The position numbers and the translations under genes were made by a program. Below, piece by piece: positions 37,534 through 51,390 of a stretch of DNA of 64,000 nucleotides. Position 1 is the stretch's first letter; every line of letters begins with the position of its first letter. The notes below the pieces were generated by a model that was not told where the DNA came from, ran no database searches, and saw only the letters and a list, made by a program, of their open reading frames with translations. The DNA is from Marchantia polymorpha subsp. ruderalis (Eukaryota > Streptophyta > Marchantiopsida > Marchantiales > Marchantiaceae), in contig AP031353.1 in the NCBI GenBank assembly GCA_037833965.1, forward strand, positions 13,394,501-13,458,500, written 5' to 3'.

Positions 37534-37818
37534 TGCGAATTCCGCATGGCAATTTCACCTCCTCTTGCCATTCCTTCCCTAAGCTGTGCATCTTTCCTCC
37601 TCCTCTGTCGGAGTGTATCAAGGGGCAGCTTCTCACCTTGATACTTCCACTGCATGGCGCTCGTAGCCCAGCCTTGATTGGTCGGACTTTTAAACGGAGT
37701 GGAGGCTTGAAGACATGCACATGCAGTTTCTGGCTATGACGCTCTAAATTCAAATCAGCCTGGACGTGAACAATTTGTCGATAACAAAGTCCCAGTTCGT
37801 CTTCGCACGTAGGCAGCC

Positions 37819-40800
37819 ATGGATGACAAGCTGGGATCCCTCGAGGCCGTCGTCAATGAGACGGCTGATTTGGTAAGAGAGTCTGAACACGACAACGTTT
37901 TGAGTTCTGTTCTGAAAATTCTTCCTTTGTTTCTGTCCAAATGTGGAGATTGTCGGGACTACGAGAGCTCGATGTCTGGAGGTCCGAGGGGTGAAGATTT
38001 GATAAATGCTGAGCATTCCTTACGTGTTGGAAACTTGCAATGCCACAGGAGAACGAGATTCTAATATATATTCCAAATTCCCGTTATATTTCAGGAACAC
38101 ATACCGATTGAGGAAGTCTTTACTCAGCTCAAATGTTCCACCGAGGGACTGTCTCAGGCCGAAGGGGAGCAGCGTCTCAAGATTTTCGGATATAATAAGC
38201 TTGAGGAGAAATCGGTGAGAGTTATCAATGCATTCACGTTTCTGTTCTGTCCTTTGTAAATGCACGTCGAATGAAAGCTTGTTTGTTCACAGACCGCGAA
38301 ATCCGAGAGTTTTATCGAATCGCTTTGCGGCTGTGAGTTGAAAAATTAACAGCGACAGCAGTTGCCGGTCGCAAATTCAGAACAATCCGCATCTTTAATA
38401 TGTCCAGAATTGTGACACGGTGAACTTATGTCGCTCATGATCAGCCGGAAAGGGCAATAGCAGCTCAGAATCTGTTTCGAAGTACGAAACAGATAAAGCG
38501 TTTGTTCATTTATAGAGAGAACGTGTGGTTCATCAAGAGCAAATGCTGCGAACTCCAGTCGTGCGGTCTTCCGACTGCTAATCGTCGATTTTGTGCTTAC
38601 TGCAGGAAAGTAAGATTCTGAAGTTTCTGGGATTCATGTGGAATCCCCTATCATGGGTCATGGAAGCAGCAGCTATTATGGCGATTGCTCTGGCCAATGG
38701 AGGAGTGAGCACAAAGCCTTCTCATTTTTGCATTGAGAAACCTTGTCTGCTCATCATGAAGTTACTAAACGCTTTCATCTCTCTCCATTATGCCATCCAT
38801 TTGAGCCGCACGTATTTCTGCTCATTGATTTTCAATTTTAGAACATTCTTCAGCTAGTTAAATGTTTTTCTTCTTTCACCGTTCTGTAACTAAACTTCAC
38901 ACGATAATTTTCCAGGGAAAGCCTCCAGATTGGCAGGATTTCATTGGTATCATAACACTTCTGGTCATCAACTCAACGATCAGTTTTATCGAGGAGAACA
39001 ACGCAGGAAATGCTGCTGCTTCACTGATGGCTCGCCTTGCTCCAAAGACGAAGGTGAAGCTCATGAGCGTTGATTGGAAGAATTTATTTGTGGTAATCTC
39101 ATGACAAGTGGTGTTTGAGTCTAAATTGCTTAACTTTGCCATTCATTCACCTAAGGGGGCAAATCTGTTTTCCTACAGGTCCTTCGAGACGGAAAGTGGT
39201 CGGAGCAGGATGCGGAAATTCTTGTTCCTGGAGACATTATCAGCATCAAGCTTGGTGACATCGTCCCTGCTGATGCTCGTCTCCTCGAAGGAGATCCTTT
39301 AAAGATTGACCAGGTGAGAACAGAAGACATGTGATATGATATACATGTGATATACAGTCTTGTCTGTTCACAAGCCTGAACCAATGATCGTCTGTAAGAA
39401 CCACCCAAATTCATAGGCCTGAAATTGGAAGTCGTGTGCCTGCAGTCTGCCCTGACTGGTGAGTCTCTCCCAGTTACAAAGAAACCAGGAGACGAGGTCT
39501 ATTCCGGATCTACCTGCAAACAAGGAGAACTCCAGGCAGTTGTGATTGCTACTGGTGTGCACAGCTTCTTTGGGAAAGCTGCTCACCTCGTGGACAGCAC
39601 ACATCAAGTGGGCCATTTTCAAAAGGTGAGGTTTACAATTAATGTTGACAATGATCTTTCCCACCAATTGTCTCTTTTGAGAAATTTAATATTCAGGAAT
39701 GAATTGAATGATTAAGGAAAATAACAGAGCAGTGAAGCCCATAGAGGGCAAGAAAATAGAAGGTTGTAATAAGTTTTAAATGATGAGGTAGATGTAAAAT
39801 CTTGCTTATACATTTCTGATCCAGACATCTCAGGCATAATTCTTTGAGTTCAATCTATCTGACAGTAACCCATTCGATGATGATGATCTGCAGGTGCTCA
39901 CTGCCATAGGAAATTTCTGTATAGTCTCCATAGCCATAGGGCTGGTGATAGAAATCATTGTCATGTTCCCAATTCAGAGGAGAAAATACCGCGAGGGTAT
40001 TGACAATCTCCTGGTGCTGCTGATTGGTGGTATTCCAATCGCCATGCCTACTGTCCTGTCTGTAACAATGGCTATAGGATCTCACCGCTTGTCTCAGCAG
40101 GTAACTTTTGATATGGCTCATCCTGTTTAATAGTACATTTATGTATGTTCCTGGTTTCACCAACCTGCATCTATCTCTAGTGGAGTTCAACCTTCAGTAC
40201 GTGTGAAAGGTGAGGAAATGTAGTAATCTAATGAGACAGTCAGTACGTCTTGGATGGCGACAGTGTATCTTGCTGATCTCATCTTCTCTCTGGTTCAAAC
40301 AGGGTGCCATCACGAAGCGTATGACTGCTATCGAAGAGCTTGCTGGCATGGATGTCTTGTGTAGTGACAAGACAGGAACTTTGACTTTGAACAAGCTGAC
40401 AGTTGATAAAAATCTGATAGAGGTATTAGTGCCTGATTCAGTACATGTTCTTTGGCTCTTGTAAACTGATTTCAAGATAGCTTTGTCTTCGTTCATCCAT
40501 TTCGTCATATTGAGACTGACTTGCATCTATGTGAATCGTTCAACCCATTGCAGTGCTTCGCCAAAGGTATCGACAAGGACTTCGTGGTCCTATCGGCAGC
40601 TAGAGCCGCAAGAACAGAAAATCAAGATGCAATCGACACGGCGATCGTCGGAATGTTAGAAGATCCTAAACAGGTAAGCTAGAAGAGCTCAGTGTTTTAC
40701 CACAATTGTTCAGCTTTTGCAGAGTGCGGATTTTCTGTCGGGACTGCCAAAGAGTGACACATGATATCCTACTTTTTCCCAGGCTCGTGCGGGTATAAGA

Positions 40801-43800
40801 GAAGTACACTTCTTACCATTCAACCCTACCGACAAACGGACAGCCATTACCTACATTGACAGCGATGGTAACTGGCACAGAGCAAGCAAAGGAGCTCCCG
40901 AAGAGGTATGCACATTACCGATTCACTGTATGTAGGTTTGAGCTCTGCTATTTCTGGCCGTTCATGGGCATTGTCTAGAGATTCAGTAGTTTGATTCGTT
41001 TCATTATAATCATTCACCTTGCAGAGTTGCTTATTACCTGTTCAAGGCAGAACATCTGAAACTAGAAGAACCTGAGCATAATTATGGAGATCTGAACCTG
41101 ATGATGAGATCCGTGCACGCAGATTCTGCACTTGGCTCATAACAAGGAGAAAATTTCTGCCAGAGTACACTCAGTTATCGACAAGTTTGCTGAGCGAGGG
41201 CTTCGTTCACTTGCTGTTGCCACTCAGGCAAGGAAATTGAATAACTATCTTATTATAAATTGCTAATTTTAGTTTAGCTATGGCTATCTACTAAGAGGCC
41301 ACCTTGATGAATGCAGTTGTGACGTACAGAACGTGAAGTCTTTTTAATCCTCATTCCTCCCGTCTCATGCAGGAAGTACCTGCCAAAAGCAAGGACAGTC
41401 CTGGAGGTCCATGGGAATTCCTCGGATTGCTTCCACTCTTTGATCCACCTCGTCATGATAGTGCAGAAACTATCAGCAAAGCATTGAATCTGGGGGTCAA
41501 TGTCAAGATGATAACAGGTTCGTTTCTGATCACTGATGAGCCCTTGACATCGTGTTCAATTCTTTGAAATACATTATTCAGCCTATTATTATACCGCACG
41601 CCAAGAAAGAAGACTGCTTCTCCTGTTATAAACTTTCAATCGTCCACATCGATGTGCAGGTGATCAATTGGCCATTGCGAAAGAAACTGGACGTCGTCTA
41701 GGCATGGGAACCAACATGTATCCTTCTTCAGCACTCTTCGGCAATCGAAAGGATGATGCCATGTCAGAGTTACCCGTCGACGAGCTCATTGAAAAGGCCG
41801 ATGGTTTTGCTGGGGTCTTTCCTGGTAAAGTTGCAATTCCCCAAGAACCTTCTACGAGCAATTTCTGGCTTTTTGTGCTGTGGAATTCCACCTCGAGATT
41901 TGACACATTGGTCAATGGACATTGACGCATCTCACAGATTGGATTAACCTGAAGTCATCCTTTCCTTGCAGAACACAAGTACGAGATTGTCAAAAGGCTT
42001 CAAGAAAAGAAGCACATCTGTGGTATGACTGGAGACGGTGTGAACGATGCACCTGCTCTGAAAAAAGCAGATATCGGAATTGCTGTCGATGATGCAACAG
42101 ATGCGGCCCGAAGCGCCTCTGATATTGTCCTCACTGAACCTGGTCTGAGTGTCATCATTCATGCCGTGCTCACCAGTCGAGCTATCTTCCAACGGATGAA
42201 AAACTACACCGTAAGCCACTCTAACAATCGTAATCAACGCTACGTGAACACCATTCCACTAGAATTCCGCAGAATTTCTCATCTTTGGTGACCTTCTTTC
42301 TTGTCTTAGACCACCTCAAACGTGAACATCAATTTTTCTTATTAATTTCCGATCATGTTGGTTGCAGATTTACGCTGTCTCTATCACAATTCGTATTGTG
42401 GTAAGTAATCAGAAACCCTTATGATTCACCTCTTTCTTGTTGTTTGAATTGGGACGCAAGGTGGAATTGAAAGAGGTTCTGATACGATTCTAATCTGTTT
42501 CTGCAGCTTGGATTTCTTCTGCTCACGCTTATCTGGAAGTTTGACTTCTCACCATTCATGGTTTTGATCATTGCCATTCTAAATGACGGTAAGTTATCGT
42601 TCCCGTCTCTCGACGAAAGTCTTCAGCATTTTTGCATATGGATGAAATAGTTTGGTCGGTATTTGCTATCGACAAATTCCTCATTCATTCTTATTGGCGT
42701 GTTCTTCGTCAATCTACCGTAGAATCGTCATCTTCCTTCAAGATTGCACTCACCATCTGCGGAATTGTGCTTTGACTCTCAGGTACCATCATGACTATTT
42801 CCAAGGATCGCGTCAAGCCATCCCCTCTCCCCGATAGCTGGAAACTTGCGGAGATCTTCACGCAAGGAGTTGTCATTGGCACTTACCTGGCCGTGATGAC
42901 TGTCATCTTCTTTTGGGCAGCTGATAGAACTGACTTCTTCGAGGTAAGCTTGCAAACTCTTGTGCTCAGTGCACAGAAGCCCTCGACGATTGCCGCATAA
43001 AATCTTAAACTTCTTGCTGGAATGCAAACTAATGTGGCATTCTCCTGCGCAGCGAACATTCGGTGTAAGGTCACTACGTGGAAGCCCCAACGAGCTGACA
43101 GCCGCTGTGTACCTACAAGTCAGTATCATCAGTCAAGCTTTGATCTTCGTCACAAGATCCAGGAGCTGGTCGTTCACGGAGCGACCGGGTCTTCTACTCT
43201 TGGCAGCTTTCTGGATCGCACAGTTGGTAAGTATCATTGACTGAGACAACACTCTCTTCCATCGATTCTTGTTAGAACCCTCAGCTCATCAATTCCACCT
43301 CGATTGATAAAATTGGTTCTCTTTTCCAGGTCGCGACATTCATAGCAGTGTACGCCAACTGGGGCTTCGCTCGCATCACGGGTATCGGTTGGGGATGGGC
43401 TGGTGTCATTTGGCTATACTCCATCATCACCTACTTCCCCCTCGATATCATCAAGTTCGCTGTTCGTTATATTCTCAGCAACAAAGCTTGGAACCTCATG
43501 ATGGAGCCCAGGGTACGTCTACCTCCGTCTTACATCTTCCTCTCTCTCAGAAATTACTCGGATTCTTCACGACAACGCGCTCGTACAGGCAAACTCAAAT
43601 TTTCTTGTTTGTGTGAAGAATCGTGTTCCTAATCATGAAATGCGGCACTGAATGACTGTGCAGATGGCGTTCACCCAAAAGAAAGACTTCGGAAAGGAAG
43701 ACAGGGAAGCTCAATGGGCTAAACAACAGCGCACCCTTCACGGGCTGGACAAGCCTGGGACGTCAGCTGAGGCAGAGAACTTGAAGGACGTGCCAGAACT

Positions 43801-44082
43801 CGCCGGAGAAGCCAAACGACGGGCGGAGATTGCCAGGTACATTTCGATAGCCAATCTCGATTTCTTCTCGTTCTAGAACAAGAATGCTTCCGAGAACGTC
43901 AGTCTTCTTCATATTGCTATCACCTCGAAATGCTCACATGTCCCATCTGTGAATTCTTTTCGATCTTTCGATTGTGCAGGCTTCAAGAATTGCTCACGCT
44001 GAAGGGGGCGACCGACGCGACTTGCGAGGTGGAGAGATTTAGATACAGAAAGTATTCCGTAGGCCGCCAAGTAGCGCTGTAG
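37819..44082 (+). CDS. Plasma-membrane H+-ATPase (P3A), gene 2, non-pT tail
   Basis: Second tandem proton pump, 21 exons: 37819-37872, 38095-38214, 38606-38704, 38916-39053, 39179-39313, 39446-39625, 39894-40100, 40303-40422, 40554-40673, 40783-40905, 41123-41227, 41373-41517, 41660-41824, 41972-42210, 42368-42400, 42507-42588, 42783-42943, 43053-43226, 43330-43512, 43664-43836, 43980-44082. Total 2859 nt, 952 aa, no stop. TGES 186-189, phosphorylated D333 in [14 protein letters not shown] 590-598, N110, R659 and D688 are all present. The ATG at 37819 has a good context (gccATGg), and its 18-residue first exon ends in ETADL, like gene 1's EAADL. Region I QRTLHGL is kept (T885). The last exon starts like region II ([10 protein letters not shown]), then switches to a basic FRYRKYS tail ending QVAL, so no penultimate Thr. 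Intron 11 (41228-41372) has a GC donor (cag|GCAAGG). Closest in tail type to gene 1. Confidence 0.95.
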
Positions 44083-45960
44083 GATCGTGTCGTTTTAAGA
44101 CTCTTAATAGAAGAGCACCAGGGACGCCAGATTTTCAGGCGTGTCTGCAAACAGGCAAATGAAACGACCTCTTTTATGGTGCAGATGCATATAGTCTCAC
44201 TATAATGAACGATCCACGTAAACCGGCAATCTACCAGGAGGTCAAGCTTATTCTGATTTCCTTCTGGAAGGGCCTTCACATGTGATCGTTCATAGCAAGC
44301 TGCCTCAAAGTGTAAATGAACACCACATTTCTCCACATATATTCCAGCTCGATAGTTCAAAGGAACTATGATTTTCAATTCGCCATCCAGCGTTTTCCAT
44401 CCTTTGCTTTGTGATCATGTTTAATGTGTATGGTTGTCACTTCTTCATTTGTAGACTCCAATCTGATAGTTTCAATATGAAACCAACATTTCTAGTTGGA
44501 CTTGACTTCTTCAGGGACACCATTGTACCCCTTGCGATAGCACAACAGAACGATTCCTCTGTGCGCGCGAAAAGAGCTTGCGACAGAGCTCAGCCCTCTC
44601 CGATCTCGTGCCTGGCCCCTATTGGATGTTTTGCATGTGTCGGCGGCATCTCCGCTTCTTGATCATCAGTTTCGATTTTTAGTTAGTCTGTTGTGGTGTG
44701 GCATTGAGTTGGGAATCGAATCCAATTACAGTTCTCTCTCTCTTTGAGTAGTTCTACTTGACCAAATTAAGTGAAGAGGACTTGAGCAACATGTAGAGGG
44801 CGATATGTTCAGAGTCCATCGTTCATAAGTACAGAGGTTGCTCCCAGTCAAGATTATGCACAGTAATTAGAGGCAGACAATAATTCGAGCCTGAAGTTTG
44901 GTGTACAATGATAGTGTACTCTTAAGGTCTCTTAAGTTCAACACTGCAGTTTAAGATTGCATTATTTGGATATTAGCTGTAAAAATTTACTTTCTTGGTT
45001 GTGCGGAACTCGGAATATCTCAATTCCCTGTGAATTTAGATCAAAGGATTATGATTGTAGTTTCCTTGTGATCATTTTGAGGTTATAGAATGTAAGATGG
45101 AAAGTTCAAAGTGGATCGTGTGTGAATTGTCTTGGTGTACTTTGAACGTGGGATTGATTGGAGTGAAAAGCATGGTGATAACATACATATTGAGAAATTG
45201 CAAAGTTTGTGTGATCCATTTTGAGTTTCTCTTTCTCTTAATTGGTTGGTTAGTGCCTATCTTAAAATTCGGTCGTCTAAAAAAAGCCAAATTTAGCATT
45301 TAAAATATTATTTTTCCAATCTAAAAGATTTTTTTTTCAATATAGTTTATAGGGCATTCATATATTGTTTCGGGCTTACAAGTATGCCATTGGGTATTAA
45401 GTATCATCAATCTCACAAGTTAAAATGCCTTGGTTTCGGAAACAAAGTAGACTATTTGAGCGCAAACAATATTCTTTAGTATGCATTGAATTAACTTTAA
45501 ACAACTTGCAAAAATCATCATATCAATATATTGTTTATTGTGTGAGATTCAACTGTTCATTCTTGGGTATGCAAGCAACATATTATTTGAATATGAGGAA
45601 TTTGTGGCTATTAAAGTCTTCAATTATATTGCACATGGACTATCAAGGCTAATGCAGTCACCTTCACTCGTTGAATTAAAATGATATGTAATAATACATG
45701 TGTCTTATCAGAATAATTTCCGATGTCACTATCATATTATTGATGGGTTGAACAAATGTTGAGAATGAAAGTTCAAATAATAATTAGAATGCAAATGACA
45801 TATTTTGCTCTAGATGCTGTAGTGTTGATGAAACTTTGGTCAAGTCCTTTCATTTCAAGCATTGTAGACAAATATAAATACCATATGTTCAAGTATCACA
45901 ATGAAAAGCACATTAAAGATAACATTATTTGGCCTAAGAAGTTTTAAGATTAATATAGGT
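44083..45960. other. 3' flank of gene 2 and AT-rich spacer
   Basis: Holds the 3' UTR and AT-rich DNA. A frame at 45756-45947 sits next to the LTR-like block and may be element debris, but no motif is certain. Confidence 0.4.
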
Positions 45961-45964
45961 GTAA

Positions 45965-46390
45965 TAATCTTTAGTTAGTTAGAACTAAAGTAGAGTTTAC
46001 TCTAAATATTGATATAGATAATTTAGCGTGCATTAGCCATAACTGCCACGTAAGCGATCCGTGCATTTGGTAGTTAGAGATGGTGTGTTAGTTGACAGTG
46101 CCGCGTCAATGATCCGTGTGCTTGTTAGGTTAGGATTGAGTGTCTTAGTTAGTGTGTTAATTAAGAGCGACTCCTCAACAATTCGTGCGCTTGTTAGGGT
46201 TATCCGCCACGTCATCCATCCACTGGATGTAGTATGGATGGTGGGGATAAGATCTTATTTCATTGTACATGTTGGTGAAAGCTATATAAGAGAGAGTAGA
46301 ACCATTTTTGGTATCTTTCATCTTCAGAGTTTATATTTTTATCTCCGAGTGAACTTCTTTTTAAACCCTAGTGTTACAATAGTTAAAATT
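45965..46390 (+). mobile_element. LTR-like block with its own TATA box
   Basis: More GC-rich than its flanks. It contains a degenerate ~55-70-bp tandem repeat around gatccgtg (46055, 46111 and a diverged copy near 46181), then gctatataagagagag (TATA at 46283-46290) and a terminus near gtgttaca (46378). A U3/TATA/R-like order directly upstream of a decayed copia pol suggests a 5' LTR. The exact boundaries and the matching 3' LTR were not found by eye. Confidence 0.4.
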
Positions 46391-46559
46391 TAAGACCTAA
46401 AGTTTTTGCACCAGTAGCAAAATAGTTTACAATATGTTTGCTATTTTCTCTTGTAATTATGTACGATCTAGTCTTTGATCATATCAATTTTGTCATAATT
46501 TTTCGCTATGTACTATTAAATAAGGTGATATTCATGCGGAAACTCCAAGATTTTCTCAT

Positions 46560-47700
46560 GAAAAGAAAGGAAATCATGATATGCAGATTGTTTAAATTAT
46601 TATACAATTTAGGTCAAAGTACAAAACAGTGGATCAAACGCTTCAATTTCATGCATTCTCAAGAATTCTTATGAACTATATATGATCTTTGTGTTAACTT
46701 GAAGAAGTTTCTTGATGCGGCGTTTGGGCTTATCATTCTTGTCTTGTATGATCATGACATGCTTATTGCAAATTCCACAAGATCAATGTTGATAAATTGA
46801 AGACTGAATTAAGCTCAACTTTCAACATGAAAGATCTAGGTTCAATCAAGAAGATTCTCTTCATGGAAGTACTTAGAAATCACAAGGTAAGAAACTTTTG
46901 ATTATTTCAATAGAAGTATGGAGAGAAAATACTTGACAAGTTCAACATGGCGGACGCTGACTATGTGAATAGTTCATTGGCTGCTGAGTTTTCACTTTTA
47001 AGAGCACAATGTACTACAAATGTAATCAAAAAAGTTTTGATGTCTTCTTTCCATTATGAGAATGTAGTGGATAATCTCATGTATTTGATGGTTTGCACAC
47101 GATCAAATGTAGCATTTTCTATAGGTAAAGTGAGTAGTTGCATGTGAAATCCAAGCAAGGTGCATTAGGAAGCAGTGAACTGGATACTTAGATGTCTTAA
47201 GGTTTCTACACGACATGATTTATTGTTTGATGTCAAAACAATGAATACAAAGTCACTTTTGGGATATGTGTATGTTGATAATGGGAGAGACTTCAACAAG
47301 AAAAAATCAGTAATTGGATATGTTTTCACTCCTACATATGGTCGTATTAGTTGGAGATCAATTTTTCAAAATTGCATCTCCTTGTCATCTGCAGAAAGTT
47401 AATATGTTGCAGCTGTAGAGCCAACAAAGCAAACAATCTAGTTGAACAAGCTTATCCTTGAGATAGATTGCCGCAGTACGATATCAATCTTCATTGTGAT
47501 AATGAGATGTATTTCATCTTGCTGAGAATCATGTGATGGATAGTGGGATGAAGCACATTGACATCAAGTATCATTTTATCACAAATGTTATGTTTGATAA
47601 CGCTCTTAAACTCATCATGACTGATGGAGAGCTTAATCCGGCTGATGTCTTTACCAAAGTGATTTATTCTGACAAGTTTTGAAAAAAGTGTGCGACTTTA
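46560..47700 (+). pseudogene. Decayed Ty1/copia reverse transcriptase/RNase H
   Basis: Broken frames on the + strand read, in the order expected of a copia pol C-terminus: LLYNLGQSTKQWIKRF (RT 'LYGLKQ..W..RF', near 46600), a YVDD-region remnant with HDMLIAN (near 46755), FNMKDLGSIKK (near 46830), DNLMYLMVCTRSNVAF (near 47070), VNWILRCLKVS (near 47178), YVDNGRDFNKKKSVIGYVFT (RNase H, near 47270), ISWRS, SLSSAES and finally ADVFTKVIYSDKF (near 47645). At least five in-frame stops and several frame changes break it. Gag, protease and integrase are not recognisable, so it is a dead partial element. Confidence 0.85.
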
Positions 47701-49000
47701 TAGATTTTGCAGCAGTGAGTTAGATTACATGATGGTTGTTATGTATGTTGGTTCTCTGTTACATGTTTTCAGCTACGGTTTAATTCTAATTCATCCTTGT
47801 TTGTTGGAAGAAAACTATGGTTTAGTTTTACTTTCTAGAACTTACCGCTGTAACTATATATGGATTATAGAAACTAATTCCTCCAAGTCTTGGGTTAAGG
47901 TAGAGTTTGTAAAAGTAAATCTTATCTTGTTAACCTTAGTTAGTCTAATTGTAATTAGGCTTGATACCTAGTTAAGGTTTAAAATAAATTTTTAATCCTA
48001 GGATGAACATGTTCAATTTAATCTCACATATACACATGTAGGAAGAGATATCGGAGTGCTTAGCTATGGAGGTACAATGTAACATTCTCGCTTTAGTGAA
48101 ATTTTTATTTCAGACATTGTACTTTGCATTATGTGGAAATGAATCACGTGATTCTTGGTGCATGAATCTTGTATATATATCGGAAAAAAAAATGTAAAAA
48201 ATAAATATATTTAACTTCACTATAAAAGGTAATTTGTAGTATGATTTTATTAAGAGTTGAATATTGATTCATAATTTAAAATTTTATGCTAAATTCGTAA
48301 ATAATTTTAACAAAGATAAATTAAATATAAATAATACTACATGGAATCTGATTTTAAATTTTTGGTATTGGAAAAAGTTTGAGAGTAAGTCAGAAATTAT
48401 ATTTTTAGTTCTATGATTTATATTATGAAATAATGATTCAAAACTTAATCTAGTTAGAAAATATTACATCTGATTAGGCCACAAGATTTGATTATATAAA
48501 GTGTCATTTTCGTATACTTATATTGGTGTTGAAACATACAGCTAGTACGGTGTGACATTTGGACATCAGCATTTGGTAAATGAAAGGTAAGAATCTTCCA
48601 TAAAACTTGAAACATCCATTATAACACATCTAATCATCAGTACTTTCATGAATTTATGTGAACCTGAAGAATGGACTGTATTGAATGTGCTGGGGACTCA
48701 CCCTTGGACCCGGGAGCTTGTCCGGAGAGTAAACACAATCTCTAATTCCCAGAGGAGGCAATGCTCTCATGTCCATTCGTCAGGAACACCAGACAGACAG
48801 CCAGCAATGCCCGACACTGACATGATTCATCACTCAAACGAGTTCAGACAACCGAATCTGAAGGGAGCTCTACTCATGAGCCATGAACCCTCGGGCAGCA
48901 GCGATTCATGTGCGCTAGAATTTTTCTTATAGCATTGTACGAACTGTACCCGTACTCAGCAGCCCATAGCCGCCGCGTCTCGATCTGAGTCAAGCAGACA
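47701..49000. other. AT-rich spacer downstream of copia remnant
   Basis: May include a decayed 3' LTR (a tgttggaag-type start near 47799), but no match to 45965-46390 is clear. A 94-codon frame at 48648-48932 has no known domain. Confidence 0.35.
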
Positions 49001-51390
49001 AGAAGAGTCAATGAAATGAAAAGGGCATGCTTTTCTCTTATTACGTGTGAATAAATTAGAAGGAAATTCGATCGACATTGTTAGAGTCGATGGTGGTCCG
49101 GGTATGGACCTGCCTACACCACACCTTTTGATTCAAAGTGTCCTGGTTGAGCAGGGAATAGAGCTTGTCTATAGCTTTAGTGAGCTTTTGGATTCCTGTT
49201 CAAGGCCCTCCCTGATCCCTCCCTGATCCCTCCCTTGGAACCATGCGTGCGGCAAATCGTTCACAACGGTCAGAGTACTACTGGAGTTGACGAAGTTATT
49301 TGCAGAGGTAGGTGTTGTTGGTCAAGGTCGAATCATCTTATTTCCAGCATTTTAGCGGTTCGTTTATTGCACCGTCCTCAGTTCCAGGTCTACCTGACAA
49401 GTACTGTTCAAGCAAGAACATGAGCCCCAAAACATGAATGAGTTGATTTACGGGCCCTCTCACGTTGAAGATACACAAGTATCTTACTTCTCAAAGGAGC
49501 TGTGAGCTGACACCTAAGGACAACATGTAACCCTATTTGTATTCTTTACTTATCATCATATACAATATTATCAAAGAAAAAAATTTGGACATTGAACAGA
49601 AGCTAAGAGTCTCTAAAACTATCTAGCTTGAGTATACTAGTCATAGATTCATTCTCCTTCGTCATCTGAACTCTAATTCGAAAATATTAATACGCAAATT
49701 ATTCTTTTGAAGAAGACCGAGATTTGAATACATAGAATCAAGAACTCAATTACGGAGCCTTTCCCCATGCACTCTCACGATATCATCAAGTGCTCCCCGC
49801 GCGAGAACAAAGACGAGAACGACATATTTAATTGACTAAAATTAACACGTAAGCTCATGCTGTGTATGCGGTTCATGTGATGATATATTCAGTGAGGGAG
49901 GAATATATCATGTTTCTGGGTCTACCAGTGGAGTTACTTTATTATATGCTTGCCTTCTGAACTGCGATGACTTCCCGAGACCGGTCATCCATTTGCCATG
50001 CGCAAGGTTATTTCACCATTCACAGCTTAATCTTCTTATAACCACAAGGCCACGATCTGGTTTCTTCTACTGTATCATCCCTCATTGTTGCAGTTTGTTC
50101 GCTGCTCGACGTGTTGCCTGGGAAAAACTAGAATTAGAATCACGACTGAATCATTGAACAACAGTTAAACATGAGTCCTCCCTGCTCCAGTTACAGTACT
50201 CTATCACATGCTGTTCGCGCAGGTCCATGAAAGTTGACCGATGTTCTTCGTGCTCTCTAAATATACGCATGTGATAGGCAAAACTCAACTGTTCTAGCTC
50301 TCGGTATCATCCTTAAAATTCCTGAAGAGAAAGGGGGCCAAGTAACTCGCAAAAGGAAGGGAATAGCCGATGGAACCTTTGAACATGAAACCAGATGGGT
50401 AACCCCATTGAAATTAACCGTGGATAATGTTTTTCAAATCATCCAAGACAAAAATATTAAATACCTTAACAACAAAAGCATCAAAAAGTCGTCACCTAAC
50501 CCGAATGTTCTGTAATCCATTTGCGATAGGTGCAATAAACACATGGTACGTAGAAGATTTTAGCCTAATAATAAAATTGAGTGAGATCAATTACAGCTCC
50601 GTGCTGATCAAATATTAGAGAATCAAATACGTTTTAATTCTCCACCTTTGTGTTAACCTTGGTTAGGACCACTTGATTCGTTCTTTATCTATAAAGATGG
50701 CATAATCAAATCCTGTTGAGAATGTCACATGTAGTATCGATATAACCATGTCGAAAATCTAACCATGTAGTTTAGTATGTTAGAGCAAGATCTTCTCAAG
50801 CCTATCCTAGATTCAACTATTTCGTAGCTCAAAAATTTTATAATCTTACTAATTATCAATATTGAAGTCACTAGCAAAAAGTATGAGTATTACCATTAAG
50901 CTCGAGTTCCCATCAGCAAGAAATCAGTGCGCATTATATACTATAGAATCCGCAATTCCCCCACTTAAATCATATGTTTGAGTACAATAATTTACAGCGT
51001 TAAACTTAATGAGCTTATACAGCAAACATAATAAAGCCACAAGTACTTTGAGTTTTGATGAGCTTAAGGAAATCAAGCAAAACAGTCCACATTGCATTTG
51101 CGTTGAAGTTCGACAGGTCCCATTACAAAATGAAAAGTTGGACAGGAATGGAACATCCGAAGAGCAGACCTGGCTCCAAGGCAATAAGGGCAAATAATGG
51201 CGTGGGTGAAAGACGATGAGATTGGTAAGGGAAGTCGAAGAAAGTGGGAAGGCGTGGTGTGGAGAAATGGGGTTCTCAGATCATGCCCCTTAGCTACAAT
51301 CATATTTTGACATGTAAATTTATCCCCTGCATTTCAAATGAGTCAAGTGAAAACATATTCCGCTTAAGTAGTGTACATAAAGGTTAGATA
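49001..51390. other. Spacer without recognised gene
   Basis: Mixed composition. A micro-duplication (tccctccctgatccc repeated) lies near 49206-49232. No gene, RNA or element identified. Confidence 0.4.

Noticed and set aside
48648-48932. 94-codon ORF in the spacer
   Set aside because: No recognisable domain, no splice continuation and no promoter signal.
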